44,198 nt of DNA from contig RPOR01000012.1 of the NCBI GenBank assembly GCA_003820645.1, positions 1-44,198 on the forward strand, read 5' to 3'. Positions 26,520 to 35,910 of the stretch are shown here, in pieces. The stretch comes from Betaproteobacteria bacterium. GTDB lineage: Bacteria > Pseudomonadota > Gammaproteobacteria > Burkholderiales > SG8-41. The notes beneath the pieces were generated by a model. That model was not told the origin of the DNA, did no database searches, and worked only from the letters and a program-made list of their open reading frames with translations. Positions within the stretch are counted from its first letter, which is position 1. Every line of letters begins with the position of its first letter. The position numbers were made by a program, and so were the translations under genes.

Positions 26520-28409
26520 ATGTACGATTTGGTCTACAAGAACAAGCGACTGATGCAGGTCATACTTGCACTGATCGTTCTGCCGTTCGCTTTTTTCGGC
26601 ATCGATTCCTATTTTCGGGGCGGCAGCAGCGGTGAGAGCGTGGCAACCGTCGGTGACTACCGGATTTCGCAGAACGAGTTCACCCAGGCGCTGCGCGAGC
26701 GGCAGGACATGCTGCGGCGCGTGTCGGACGGCCGCGTCGATGCGGCGATGCTCGACAGTTCGGAACTCCGTTTCTCGGTGGTTGAAAATCTGATCCAGCA
26801 GCATTTGCTCGTCGGGCGGGCGGCACGGGCCGGGCTGACCGTCACCGACCGTCAGGTCCAGGAAGTGGTCGGCAATGTTGACGCCTTCAAGGAGGACGGC
26901 AAGTTCTCCTACGCGCGTTATGAGGAACTGCTGAAATTGCAGGGCATGACGCCGCTGATCTTCGAACAGCGCATGCGGCAGGATATGCTGGTCGACCACG
27001 TCACCCATCCCTATACCAGTGCGGCCTTCGTGTCGCGCGCCGAAGCGGCGTATTTGCTGCGCATCTCCGAGCAGCAGCGGGAAGTCAGTCATTTCACGCT
27101 GAGTGCAGAGCAGTTTCTGCCGCAGGTCAAGCTCGATGACGATGCCGCGAAGAAATACTACGCCGGCCACCAGGACGAGTTCCGGCTGGCGGAGCAGGTG
27201 CGTATCGAATATGTAACGCTGAGCGCCGATGCGCTGCTCGCGCAGATGCAGCCTTCGGCCGCCGAAGTGCGCAAGGCGTACGACGAGAACATCAGCCGTT
27301 TCGAGGTCAAGGAGTCACGCCAGGCCAGCCATATCCTGATTGCCGCGGATGCAGCCGGCGGCGCTGACGCCAAAAATAAGGCGAAGGCCAAGGCCGACGA
27401 GCTCTATGCCCAGCTGAAAAAGAATCCGGAGAGTTTTGCTGCGCTGGCGAAACAACACTCGCAGGATCCGGGGTCGGCAGCCAATGGCGGCGACCTGGGG
27501 TTCTTCGGGCGCGGCACGATGGTGAAGGCCTTCGACGACGCGGTATTTTCGATGAAGGCCGGCGAAATCTCGCCGCCCGTTGCCAGCGAGTTCGGATATC
27601 ACATCATCAGGCTCGCTGCGGTGCGCGGCGCCAAGGGCAAGACTTTCGAGGAAGCCCGTCCGGAAATCGAGGCGGATCTGAAAAAACAGCTCGCAGGGCG
27701 CAAATTTGCCGAGTTGGCGGAGGCCTTCAGCAATACGCTGTTCGAACAGTCGGACAGCCTGAAGCCTGCCGCTGACCTGGTTCAGGCCGCGCCCCAGAAA
27801 AGCGGCTGGATCACGCGCACCGGGGCCGACAGCGCACTGCTTGGCAATCCGAAGCTGCTGCAGGCGGTGTTTTCCGATGATGTGCTGAAAAACAAGCGCA
27901 ACAGCGAGGCCATCGAGGTCTCCCCCGGCGTGCTGGTGGGGGCACGGGTTGCCGAGCACAAGCCGGCCACGATTCAGCCGTTTGAACAGGTCAGCGGTGC
28001 GCTGACGAAAAAATTGACGCTGCAGCAGGCACGCCAGCTGGCGGCGCAGGAGGGCCGTGCCCGGCTCGAAGCGCTGAAACAGGGCAAGGATACCCCGGTG
28101 AGCTGGAGTGCGCCTCTGCTGGCGAGCCGCGGTGATCCCAAAGGCATCCCGGGAGAGGTGTTGCGGCAGGCCTTCAAGGCCGACGTCAGCACGGTACCGG
28201 TGTACTCGGGCACGGAAGTGCCCGGCGGCTACGCGCTGGTGCGCGTGACCAAGGTTCAGGAACTGGCGGATGGTGCGAAGGAGAAGCAGAATGCGATCGC
28301 GCAAACCCTGCGTCAGGTAGCGGGTCAGGCGGAACTGGCTGCTTATCTCGCAAGCCTGAAACAGAAAACCGAAGTCAAAATCCGCCAGGACGTGGTCGAG
28401 CGCAAGTGA
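26520..28409 (+). CDS. ppiD: Periplasmic folding chaperone/peptidyl-prolyl isomerase PpiD
   Basis: 629 residues. An N-terminal membrane anchor (LMQVILALIVLPFAFFGID) is followed by a SurA-like chaperone segment (about 36-180) and one parvulin domain (about 262-365: QASHILIAAD, FAALAKQHSQDPGSAANGGD, FGYHIIRLA). The C-terminal part completes the clamp-like chaperone. It assists secreted proteins at the inner-membrane exit. GGAGAG precedes the ATG. It faces fabI with 36 bp between their stops, with no evident strong terminator. Confidence 0.95.
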   Translation: MYDLVYKNKRLMQVILALIVLPFAFFGIDSYFRGGSSGESVATVGDYRISQNEFTQALRERQDMLRRVSDGRVDAAMLDSSELRFSVVENLIQQHLLVGRAARAGLTVTDRQVQEVVGNVDAFKEDGKFSYARYEELLKLQGMTPLIFEQRMRQDMLVDHVTHPYTSAAFVSRAEAAYLLRISEQQREVSHFTLSAEQFLPQVKLDDDAAKKYYAGHQDEFRLAEQVRIEYVTLSADALLAQMQPSAAEVRKAYDENISRFEVKESRQASHILIAADAAGGADAKNKAKAKADELYAQLKKNPESFAALAKQHSQDPGSAANGGDLGFFGRGTMVKAFDDAVFSMKAGEISPPVASEFGYHIIRLAAVRGAKGKTFEEARPEIEADLKKQLAGRKFAELAEAFSNTLFEQSDSLKPAADLVQAAPQKSGWITRTGADSALLGNPKLLQAVFSDDVLKNKRNSEAIEVSPGVLVGARVAEHKPATIQPFEQVSGALTKKLTLQQARQLAAQEGRARLEALKQGKDTPVSWSAPLLASRGDPKGIPGEVLRQAFKADVSTVPVYSGTEVPGGYALVRVTKVQELADGAKEKQNAIAQTLRQVAGQAELAAYLASLKQKTEVKIRQDVVERK

Positions 28410-28445
28410 TTGCGCGGCGGTTGCCGCTGTGGCACTGCGCGCCGG

Positions 28446-29231
28446 TCAGTCCTGCATGCCGCCGACCGTGGTGTTGAAGCCGCTGTCGACATAGGTGATC
28501 TCGCCGGTGATGCCGGCGGCGAGCTCGGAGAGCAGGAATGCCGCGGTATTGCCGACATCCTCGATGGTCACATTGCGCCGCAACGGCGCGTGCTCCTCGA
28601 CAAATTTGAGGATTTTCCCGAAGTCGCCGATGCCGGCCGCGGCCAGCGTCTTGATCGGGCCTGCTGAAATGCCGTTGACGCGGATGCCCTGCGGGCCGAG
28701 GTTGGTGGCGAGATAACGTACGCAGGCTTCGAGGCTCGCCTTGGCGAGTCCCATCACGTTGTAATGCGGTACCGTGCGCTGGGCGCCCAGGTAGGTCAGC
28801 GTGAGCATTGCGCCGTGCCGGCCGGCCATCAGCGGCGCGGCGCCCTTGGCGAGGGCGGCGAAGCTGTAGCTGCTGATGTCGTGTGCGGTGTTGAAGGCTT
28901 CGCGCGTCAGTCCGTCGAGGAACTCGCCTTTCAGGGCTTCGCGGGGCGCAAAGGCGATGGAATGCACCAGGCCGTCGAGTCCGCCCCATTCTTCCTGCAG
29001 CTCGGCATACAGCGCGACAATCTGCTCGTCGCGCGCGACATCGCAGGGCAGCACCGGCACGTTGCCGAATTCCGCGGTGAGCTTGAGCACGCGATCCTTG
29101 ATGTCTTCGCCCTGATAGGTGAAGGCGAGTTGCGCACCCTCGCGGCTTGCCGCCTTGGCGATGCCATAGGCGATCGACCGGTTCGACAGCAGGCCGGTGA
29201 TCAGGATTTTCTTGTCTTGCAGGAATGCCAT
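28446..29231 (-). CDS. fabI: Enoyl-[acyl-carrier-protein] reductase (NADH) FabI
   Basis: 261 residues. GLLSNRSIAYGIA near the N terminus is the FabI cofactor motif. The catalytic set Tyr147, Tyr157, Met160 and Lys164 (in LTYLGAQRTVPHYNVMGLAK) matches E. coli FabI shifted by one. It performs the last reduction of each fatty-acid elongation cycle. AAGGGA precedes the ATG. It is divergent from the ABC importer operon. Confidence 0.97.
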   Translation of the reverse strand: MAFLQDKKILITGLLSNRSIAYGIAKAASREGAQLAFTYQGEDIKDRVLKLTAEFGNVPVLPCDVARDEQIVALYAELQEEWGGLDGLVHSIAFAPREALKGEFLDGLTREAFNTAHDISSYSFAALAKGAAPLMAGRHGAMLTLTYLGAQRTVPHYNVMGLAKASLEACVRYLATNLGPQGIRVNGISAGPIKTLAAAGIGDFGKILKFVEEHAPLRRNVTIEDVGNTAAFLLSELAAGITGEITYVDSGFNTTVGGMQD

Positions 29232-29318
29232 GGTGTTCCCTTGGAAGATGACGGATCAGTTGCCGGCCGATTATAACCAGAAGAAGCGCGCACCCAATAT
29301 CGGCTACACTTGTTCGCG

Positions 29319-31490
29319 ATGTTCCTGATCCGCTACGGCCTGACGCTGTTATTTTTCGCGCTTACCGCGGGTTGCGGCGGGTCGCCGTGGAATGACCCAT
29401 ATCCCGCCGCCGACTCGGGGTCGAATGTTCTCTATACCTCGTTTGCCGAACGGCCCAAACACCTCGATCCGGTGCAGTCCTATGCCGAGAACGAGTTTGC
29501 GTTCATCGCCAATATCTATCAGCCGCCGCTGCAGTATCACTACCTGAAGCGCCCCTACGAGCTGATACCTTTCGGCGCCGAGGCCGTGCCGAAGCCGGTT
29601 TACCATGATGCCGCCGGCAGACCGTTGCCCGACAGTGCGCCGGCTGGACGCGTGGCCTACAGCGAGTATGTGATCCGCGTGAAGCGCGGTCTGCGCTACC
29701 AGCCGCATCCGGCGCTGGCGGTGGATGTATCGGGCAAGCCGCGCTACCACGCGCTGACCGCGGCTGACCTGCGCGGCATCGATACACTGGCGGATTTCAG
29801 GCATCGCGGCACCCGCGAAGTCGAGGCCGCAGACTACGTGCACCAGATCAAGCGCCTGGCCCATCCGCGGCTGCATTCGCCGATCCTGCAGCTGATGACC
29901 GGTTATATCGTCGGGTTGCAGACCCTTGCGGACGCGCTGACCAAGGAGGCCGCTGCATTGCCCAACGCGACCGCCATCGACCTGACCCGGCACACCCTGG
30001 AGGGCGCGCGGGTCATAGACCGCCATACCTACGCGCTACGCGTGCGCGGCAAGTATCCGCAGTTCGCCTACTGGCTGGCAATGCCGTTTTTTGCGCCGGT
30101 GCCGCCGGAGGCCGACCGCTTCTATGACCAGTCCGGCATGGCGGAGAAGAACATTTCCCTCGACTGGTACCCGCTGGGCAGCGGGCCGTACATGCTGACC
30201 GTCAACAATCCCAACCGGCAGATGGTCCTGGAACGCAACCCCTATTTTCAGGGGGAAACCTACCCGGCCGAGGGTGAGCCGGGGGATCGGGAGAACGGAC
30301 TGCTGGCTGATGCGGGCAAACCGCTGCCGTTCATCGACCGCGTGGTGTTCAGCCTGGAGAAGGAACAGATCCCGTACTGGAACAAGTTCCTGCAGGGGTA
30401 TTACGACGCCTCGGGCATCGCCTCGGACACCTTCGATCAGGCAGTGCAGTCCTCGGGGCAGGGCGATGTCACGCTGTCGCCGGAGATGGCGCAGCGCGGC
30501 ATCCGTTTGCAGACCTCGCTGGCGACCAGCGTGTTCTATCTCGGGTTCAACATGCTCGACCCGGTGGTGGGCGGTGTTGAGGAACGAACGCGCAAGCTGC
30601 GGCTGGCGATTTCGATTGCGGTCGACCAGGAGGAGTTCATCTCGATATTCCGCAACGGCCGCGGCGTGCCGGCGCACGGACCGATTCCGCCCGGCATTTT
30701 CGGTTATCGCGATGCAGACGCTTCCGGCATCAATCCGCAGGTCTACGAGTGGCGCAACGGCGGGCCGCAGCGCAAAAGCCTGGCGCATGCAAAAAGACTG
30801 CTGGCCGAGGCGGGTTACCCGAACGGCCGCCACGCCACGACGGGGCAGCCGCTGCTGCTGCATCTGGACACCACCTCCAGCGGTGCCGACAGCAAGGCAC
30901 GTCTCGACTGGTACATCCGCCAGTTCGCGAAAATCGGCATCCAGCTGGTGATCCGTGCCACCGATTTTAACCGGCTGCAGGACAAGCTGCGGCGCGGTAC
31001 GGCGCAGCTGTTTTTTCTCGGCTGGAACGCCGATTATCCGGATCCGGAGAACTTCCTGTTCCTGCTGCATGGCCCGCAGGCGCGTGCCAGGACCCAGGGC
31101 GAGAACGCGGCGAATTACGTCAATGCCGAGTTCGACGCGCTGTTCGACCGCATGAAGCACATGGCGAACGGTGCCGAACGCCAGGCGATCATCAACCGCA
31201 TGGTCGACTTGCTGCGCCATGACGCGCCCTGGGTGTGGAGCTTTTTCCCGAAGGACTACACGCTGCATCACGGCTGGGTGTTCAACCGCAAGCCCAACCA
31301 GATCGCCAACAACGGGCTCAAGTACCAGCGCCTCGATCCGGCATTGCGCATGCAGCAGCGCCGCGCCTGGAATCCACCGGTGGTGTGGCCGCTGGCGGTG
31401 ATCGTCGGCGCGCTGGTGCTCAGCGTGCTGCCGGCCATCGTGGCGTATCGCCGCCGCGAGCGGCGCACAGCGACGGCGGGGCGCGCGTGA
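29319..31490 (+). CDS. Oligopeptide-type ABC importer substrate-binding lipoprotein with C-terminal membrane helix
   Basis: 723 residues, long for family 5 binding proteins. The N terminus has a lipobox (LTAGC, Cys19). Family signatures are DPVQSYAENEFAFIANIYQP, YPLGSGPYMLTVNNPNRQMV and GWNADYPDPENFLFLL. After the binding domain comes a second hydrophobic segment near the C terminus (VVWPLAVIVGALVLSVLPAI) and a basic tail, so the protein seems fixed to the membrane at both ends. It binds peptides or similar solutes in the periplasm; the YejA/DppA ligand classes are candidates. A TTG three codons upstream is in frame. Its TGA overlaps the GTG of the first permease gene. Confidence 0.88.
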   Translation: MFLIRYGLTLLFFALTAGCGGSPWNDPYPAADSGSNVLYTSFAERPKHLDPVQSYAENEFAFIANIYQPPLQYHYLKRPYELIPFGAEAVPKPVYHDAAGRPLPDSAPAGRVAYSEYVIRVKRGLRYQPHPALAVDVSGKPRYHALTAADLRGIDTLADFRHRGTREVEAADYVHQIKRLAHPRLHSPILQLMTGYIVGLQTLADALTKEAAALPNATAIDLTRHTLEGARVIDRHTYALRVRGKYPQFAYWLAMPFFAPVPPEADRFYDQSGMAEKNISLDWYPLGSGPYMLTVNNPNRQMVLERNPYFQGETYPAEGEPGDRENGLLADAGKPLPFIDRVVFSLEKEQIPYWNKFLQGYYDASGIASDTFDQAVQSSGQGDVTLSPEMAQRGIRLQTSLATSVFYLGFNMLDPVVGGVEERTRKLRLAISIAVDQEEFISIFRNGRGVPAHGPIPPGIFGYRDADASGINPQVYEWRNGGPQRKSLAHAKRLLAEAGYPNGRHATTGQPLLLHLDTTSSGADSKARLDWYIRQFAKIGIQLVIRATDFNRLQDKLRRGTAQLFFLGWNADYPDPENFLFLLHGPQARARTQGENAANYVNAEFDALFDRMKHMANGAERQAIINRMVDLLRHDAPWVWSFFPKDYTLHHGWVFNRKPNQIANNGLKYQRLDPALRMQQRRAWNPPVVWPLAVIVGALVLSVLPAIVAYRRRERRTATAGRA

Positions 31491-32464
31491 CGGCCTACAT
31501 CATCCGCCGCCTGGTGTACGGCGTATTCGTGCTGGCGGGCGTCAACGTGCTGACGTTCGCGCTGTTTTTCTTCGTCAACTCGCCGGAGGACATGGCGCGC
31601 GCCCAGCTCGGCGCAAAGCGGGTCACGCCGGCGGCCGTGGAGAAATGGAAACGCGAGCGGGGATATGATAAACCAGTGTTTTTAAACGATAAAATGCCTG
31701 GTTCCCGCAAGCTCACCGAGACCGTGTTTTTCGACAAGTCGGTCCGGCTGTTTGCGTTCGAGTTCGGCGCTTCGGACCAGGGGCGCAATATCGGCTACGA
31801 CATCAGCACCCGCATGTGGCCCAGCCTCGCCGTCCAGGTGCCGGCATTCGTCATCGGCCTGGCGGTATACATCACGTTTGCGCTGCTGATGGCATTCTTC
31901 CGCGCGACCTACGTCGATTTCTGGGGCGTCGTGCTGTGTGTGCTGATGATGTCGATCTCGACGCTGTTCTACATCATCGGCGGCCAGTTTGTGTTCGGCA
32001 AGCTGTGGAACCTGGTGCCGATCTCCGGCTATGACGCGGGGTTCGATGCGCTGAAGTTTCTCGTGCTGCCGGTGCTGATCGGCGTCATCGGCGGCATCGG
32101 CAGCAGTTCGCGCTGGTATCGCACGATATTTCTGGAGGAGATCAGCAAGGATTATGTGCGCACCGCGCGTGCCAAGGGGCTGTCGGAGTCGCGAGTGCTG
32201 TTCCGCCATGTGCTTGCCAACGCCATGATCCCGATCCTGACCGGCGTGGTCGTTGTGATACCGCTGCTGTTCATGGGGGCGTTGATCACCGAATCATTCT
32301 TCGGCATACCGGGCCTTGGCAGCTACACCATAGACGCCATCGGCCAGCAGGATTTTGCGATCGTGCGGGCGATGGTGTTTCTCGGCTCCGTGCTCTACAT
32401 CATCGGCCTGATCCTGACCGATATTTCCTACACGCTGGTCGATCCGCGGGTGCGCTTCTCGTGA
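31487..32464 (+). CDS. ABC importer permease, DppB/OppB type
   Basis: 325 residues, about six helices. It opens YIIRRLVYGVFVLAGVNVLT, typical of DppB/OppB proteins. The coupling EAA loop reads YVRTARAKGLSESRVLFRHV, and ESFFGIPGLG follows. The GTG start overlaps the lipoprotein stop, and its own stop overlaps the next GTG, so the operon is translationally coupled. A short AT-rich patch with the rare Leu codon TTA occurs at about 31664-31697 in an otherwise GC-rich gene. Confidence 0.92.
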   Translation: MTAYIIRRLVYGVFVLAGVNVLTFALFFFVNSPEDMARAQLGAKRVTPAAVEKWKRERGYDKPVFLNDKMPGSRKLTETVFFDKSVRLFAFEFGASDQGRNIGYDISTRMWPSLAVQVPAFVIGLAVYITFALLMAFFRATYVDFWGVVLCVLMMSISTLFYIIGGQFVFGKLWNLVPISGYDAGFDALKFLVLPVLIGVIGGIGSSSRWYRTIFLEEISKDYVRTARAKGLSESRVLFRHVLANAMIPILTGVVVVIPLLFMGALITESFFGIPGLGSYTIDAIGQQDFAIVRAMVFLGSVLYIIGLILTDISYTLVDPRVRFS

Positions 32465-33897
32465 TGATGCATCTCGTCCTCCCTTTCCGGTTCGAATGGT
32501 TGTGGAGCGATGCGCTGGTGTGGCTGCTTGTGGCAAGTGTCATCGGCTTTGCGATTTACACGAACGCGCGTCCGCATCTGCGTGCGCCCTGGGCGCGTGT
32601 CAGCCGCAGCGCAAGCGGCCTGGCGGCCGCGACTGTGCTTGCGCTGTTCGTGATCGTCGGATTGCTGGATTCGGTGCATTACCGGGAGGCGTTGCCGTCA
32701 CAGGACGGCAAGGCCGCCTATGCCACGGAGCTGCGCAGCGTGCTCGACCGCCTGCTGCAGCCATTGCGGGCCTCCCGCGAAAAAACCTACTCGGCGCCGC
32801 TGGCGACCCATCTGTATGCCAAGGAAACGGTGCAGCTGCCTGACGGCGGCGAGGTGCGCGTATTTCCGCGGCTGCGCCACGGCGGTGCCCACCTCGTCGA
32901 TCCACAGCAGGACTGGGCCCGGGATGTTGCAGTGAAGGCATTTCGCGGACTGGCGATCGCGCTGCTCGTGTGGTTTGTCGCGGCGATCGGTGTCTGCGCG
33001 GCAGAGTCGCGGCGTGCGACGGCCGGCATCGAATCCGTGTGGCGCGATGTCTGGGCGGGGCGCACAGCGGTGCCGTGGCGCGCCGTGCTGGCTGCTCTGG
33101 GTTTGCTGTGCGTGCTGATCGGGCCGGTGACCGCGCTGGCGCCGCATTATCATGTGCTGGGCACCGACAAGGTTGGCCAGGACGTGCTCTACCAGGCGCT
33201 GAAAAGCATACGTACCGGACTGGTGATCGGCACGCTGGCAACGCTGGTCATGCTGCCGTTTGCGCTGGTGCTCGGCGTGATGGCCGGCTATTTCAAGGGG
33301 CGGATCGACGATCTGATCCAGTACCTGTACACGACGCTGTCGTCGATTCCCGGCGTGCTGCTGATCGCAGCCGCGGTGCTGATGATGCAGGTCTATATCG
33401 AGAACCACCCGGAGCTTTTCCCGAGCACCGAGATCCGTGCCGATGTGCGGTTGATCGCGCTGTGCGTGATACTCGGCGTCACCAGCTGGACGGGGCTGTG
33501 CCGGCTGCTGCGCGGAGAGGCGCTGAAACTGCGCGAGATGGAATACATCCAGGCGGCACACGCCTTCGGCGTGTCGCACTGGCGCATCATGATGCGCCAC
33601 ATCGTCCCCAACGTGATGCATATCGTGATGATTGCGCTGGTCATGGATTTCAGCGGACTGGTGCTCGCCGAGGCCGTGCTGTCCTATGTCGGCGTCGGTG
33701 TCGATCCGTCGATGATCAGCTTCGGCACGATGATCAACAGTGCGCGGCTGGAAATGGCGCGCGAACCGATGGTGTGGTGGTCGCTGGCCGCGGCGTTCGT
33801 GTTCATGCTGACGCTGGTGCTGGCCGCCAACCTGTTTGCCGATGCCGTGCGTGATGCCTTCGATCCGCGGCTGATCATGGCGGGGCGGCACTCATGA
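32461..33897 (+). CDS. ABC importer permease, DppC/YejE type, with enlarged N-terminal region
   Basis: 478 residues, longer than the usual 300 or so. The C-terminal 260 residues are a normal DppC domain (HYHVLGTDKVGQDVLYQALK, EYIQAAHAFGVSHWRIMMRH as the EAA loop, DFSGLVLAEAVLSYVGVGVD). The first 210 residues add two helices at the N terminus, a periplasmic insert of about 100 residues (around 70-160, rich in charged residues) and a third helix (AIALLVWFVAAIGVCA). YejE-like permeases also carry extensions. The start is GTG overlapping the upstream TGA; ATG follows directly. Confidence 0.9.
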   Translation: MMMHLVLPFRFEWLWSDALVWLLVASVIGFAIYTNARPHLRAPWARVSRSASGLAAATVLALFVIVGLLDSVHYREALPSQDGKAAYATELRSVLDRLLQPLRASREKTYSAPLATHLYAKETVQLPDGGEVRVFPRLRHGGAHLVDPQQDWARDVAVKAFRGLAIALLVWFVAAIGVCAAESRRATAGIESVWRDVWAGRTAVPWRAVLAALGLLCVLIGPVTALAPHYHVLGTDKVGQDVLYQALKSIRTGLVIGTLATLVMLPFALVLGVMAGYFKGRIDDLIQYLYTTLSSIPGVLLIAAAVLMMQVYIENHPELFPSTEIRADVRLIALCVILGVTSWTGLCRLLRGEALKLREMEYIQAAHAFGVSHWRIMMRHIVPNVMHIVMIALVMDFSGLVLAEAVLSYVGVGVDPSMISFGTMINSARLEMAREPMVWWSLAAAFVFMLTLVLAANLFADAVRDAFDPRLIMAGRHS

Positions 33898-35906
33898 CCG
33901 CGCCGCTGCTGCGTGTCAGCGGGTTGACCGCGCGGATCCACGGTGGCGTAGCGCCTGTACTGCCGGTCGACGGCGTATCATTTGACATCGCCGCCGGGCA
34001 GACCTTCGCGCTGGTCGGTGAATCGGGCTGCGGCAAATCGATGACTGCACTGTCGATCATGCGGCTGCTGCCCGAGGCGGGCGAAATTGCCGGCGGTGTT
34101 GTCGAATTGGACGGCGAGAACCTGCTGGCGCTGTCGGAGGCGCGCATGCGCGAGGTGCGCGGCCGGCGCGTGGCCATGATTTTCCAGGAGCCTGGACTGT
34201 CACTGAATCCGGTGATGACGGTCGGTGCGCAGATTGCCGAAGCCGTGCGCCGCCATACCGGGCTCGCCGGCGCAGCGGTCGATGCCCGCGTGCTGCAACT
34301 GCTGGAAGCGGTGCACATGCCGGATGCGCGGCGGCGCATGGCCGAGTATCCATTCCAGATGTCCGGCGGCATGAAACAGCGGGTAATGATTGCCATTGCG
34401 CTCGCCTGCGATCCTGCACTGCTGATTGCCGACGAGCCGACTACCGCGCTGGATGTCACGGTGCAGGCACAGGTGCTGGAGCTGCTGCGCGAACTGCAGC
34501 GCTCCCGCGGCATGGCGATGCTGCTGATCACGCATGACCTCGGGGTTGTCGCGCAGATGGCACAGCAGGTTGCCGTGATGTATGCCGGGGAGATCATCGA
34601 GTCGGCGCCGGTCGAGGCATTTTTTGCCGGGCCGGCACATCCGTATTCGCGCAAACTGTTCGAGTCGCTGCCAGACCGCGTCGGTCGCGGCCACGCGCTG
34701 GCAGCAATCCGTGGCACGGTGCCGGCGCTGACCCGGCCGTTCAAGGGTTGCCGCTTCGCCGAACGTTGCGACCGCGCGCTGGCACATTGCCCGGATACCA
34801 TTCCGGATTGGGGCGTGGTGCGCGACGGACACCGCGCCAAATGCCACCTCTATGCCGACGGCGCAGCGGGCAGCGCGCACAGCGCTGCATGCGCAGCGGG
34901 ACCGCAAGATGCAGTTGCGCCATCACTGCACACTGATCATCCGGCACTGCTGGAGGTCGCAGACCTGAAGATCCATTTCCCCATTCACCGGGGCCTGTTG
35001 CGGCGGGTGGCGGGCCAGGTGAGGGCGGTGGATGGCGTGTCCTTCGGAATTGCCGCAGGCCGCACACTGGGTCTGGTGGGGGAATCCGGTTGTGGCAAGA
35101 CGACCGTCGGCAAGGGGTTGCTGCGGCTGGTGCAACCGACGGGGGGGCGCGTGCTGTTCGACGGCGCTGATCTGCTGACGCTGGATCGCAGCGCGTTGCG
35201 CCGCCGGCGCCGCCACGCGCAGATCATTTTCCAGGATCCTTATGCATCGCTGAACCCGCGGGTGCGCATCGGCGATGCGCTGGAGGAGGGCATGCTGGCG
35301 CTGGGTGTTGGCGACAGCGCGGCGAGGCGTCAGGCACAGATAGCGGCGCTGCTCGGCGAAGTCGGCCTGTCTCCCGAGGTCAGGGACCGCTACCCCCACG
35401 AGTTTTCCGGCGGGCAGCGCCAGCGGATTGCGATTGCCCGTGCCCTGTCGGTGGAGCCGCAGCTGATCATTTGCGATGAGCCGACCAGTGCGCTCGACGT
35501 TTCAGTGCAGGCCCAGATACTCAATCTGCTGCAGCGCCTGCAGCGGGACAAGGGACTGGCCTATCTGTTCATCAGTCACAACATGTCGGTGATTGAATAC
35601 ATGGCGGACGAGGTCGCAGTGATGTATCTGGGGCGCATCGTCGAACGGGGCACGGTGGATGAAGTGTTGCGGACGCCGAAACATCCATACACCCGGGCCC
35701 TGCTGTCGGCAGTCCCCGTTGCGGATCCAAGTGCTGCGCGTCCGGTGATTCAGCTCGCCGGCGATTTGCCGTCACCGGTCCACCCGCCGCACGGCTGCCA
35801 TTTTCATCCGCGGTGCGGCGCGGCGCTACCGCAGTGCAGATTGGAATTTCCGGACGAACAGGCATTCAGCGCGTCGCATGCCGCGCGCTGCCATCTTTAC
35901 CGGTGA
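33894..35906 (+). CDS. Fused double ATPase of the oligopeptide-type ABC importer (DppD-DppF/YejF-like)
   Basis: 670 residues holding two complete ATPase domains. The first has Walker A GESGCGKS (42-49), Q98, signature MSGGM (156-160), Walker B LLIADE and His214. The second has GESGCGKT (396-403), Q447, FSGGQ (504-508), LIICDE and His562. Each half ends in a four-Cys motif with identical spacing, C-x5-C-x6-C-x17-C (286, 292, 299, 317 and 635, 641, 648, 666). Both sites look active. Cysteines of this kind bind an iron-sulfur cluster in OppD-type proteins of known structure. ATGA overlap with the permease gene completes the four-gene operon. Confidence 0.95.
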   Translation: MTAPLLRVSGLTARIHGGVAPVLPVDGVSFDIAAGQTFALVGESGCGKSMTALSIMRLLPEAGEIAGGVVELDGENLLALSEARMREVRGRRVAMIFQEPGLSLNPVMTVGAQIAEAVRRHTGLAGAAVDARVLQLLEAVHMPDARRRMAEYPFQMSGGMKQRVMIAIALACDPALLIADEPTTALDVTVQAQVLELLRELQRSRGMAMLLITHDLGVVAQMAQQVAVMYAGEIIESAPVEAFFAGPAHPYSRKLFESLPDRVGRGHALAAIRGTVPALTRPFKGCRFAERCDRALAHCPDTIPDWGVVRDGHRAKCHLYADGAAGSAHSAACAAGPQDAVAPSLHTDHPALLEVADLKIHFPIHRGLLRRVAGQVRAVDGVSFGIAAGRTLGLVGESGCGKTTVGKGLLRLVQPTGGRVLFDGADLLTLDRSALRRRRRHAQIIFQDPYASLNPRVRIGDALEEGMLALGVGDSAARRQAQIAALLGEVGLSPEVRDRYPHEFSGGQRQRIAIARALSVEPQLIICDEPTSALDVSVQAQILNLLQRLQRDKGLAYLFISHNMSVIEYMADEVAVMYLGRIVERGTVDEVLRTPKHPYTRALLSAVPVADPSAARPVIQLAGDLPSPVHPPHGCHFHPRCGAALPQCRLEFPDEQAFSASHAARCHLYR

Positions 35907-35910
35907 GTGC

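Noticed and set aside
32698-33891. 397-codon minus-strand frame opposite the second permease
   Set aside because: The composition (His, Gln and Arg rich) is a reverse image of membrane-helix codons, and the plus strand holds the conserved permease.
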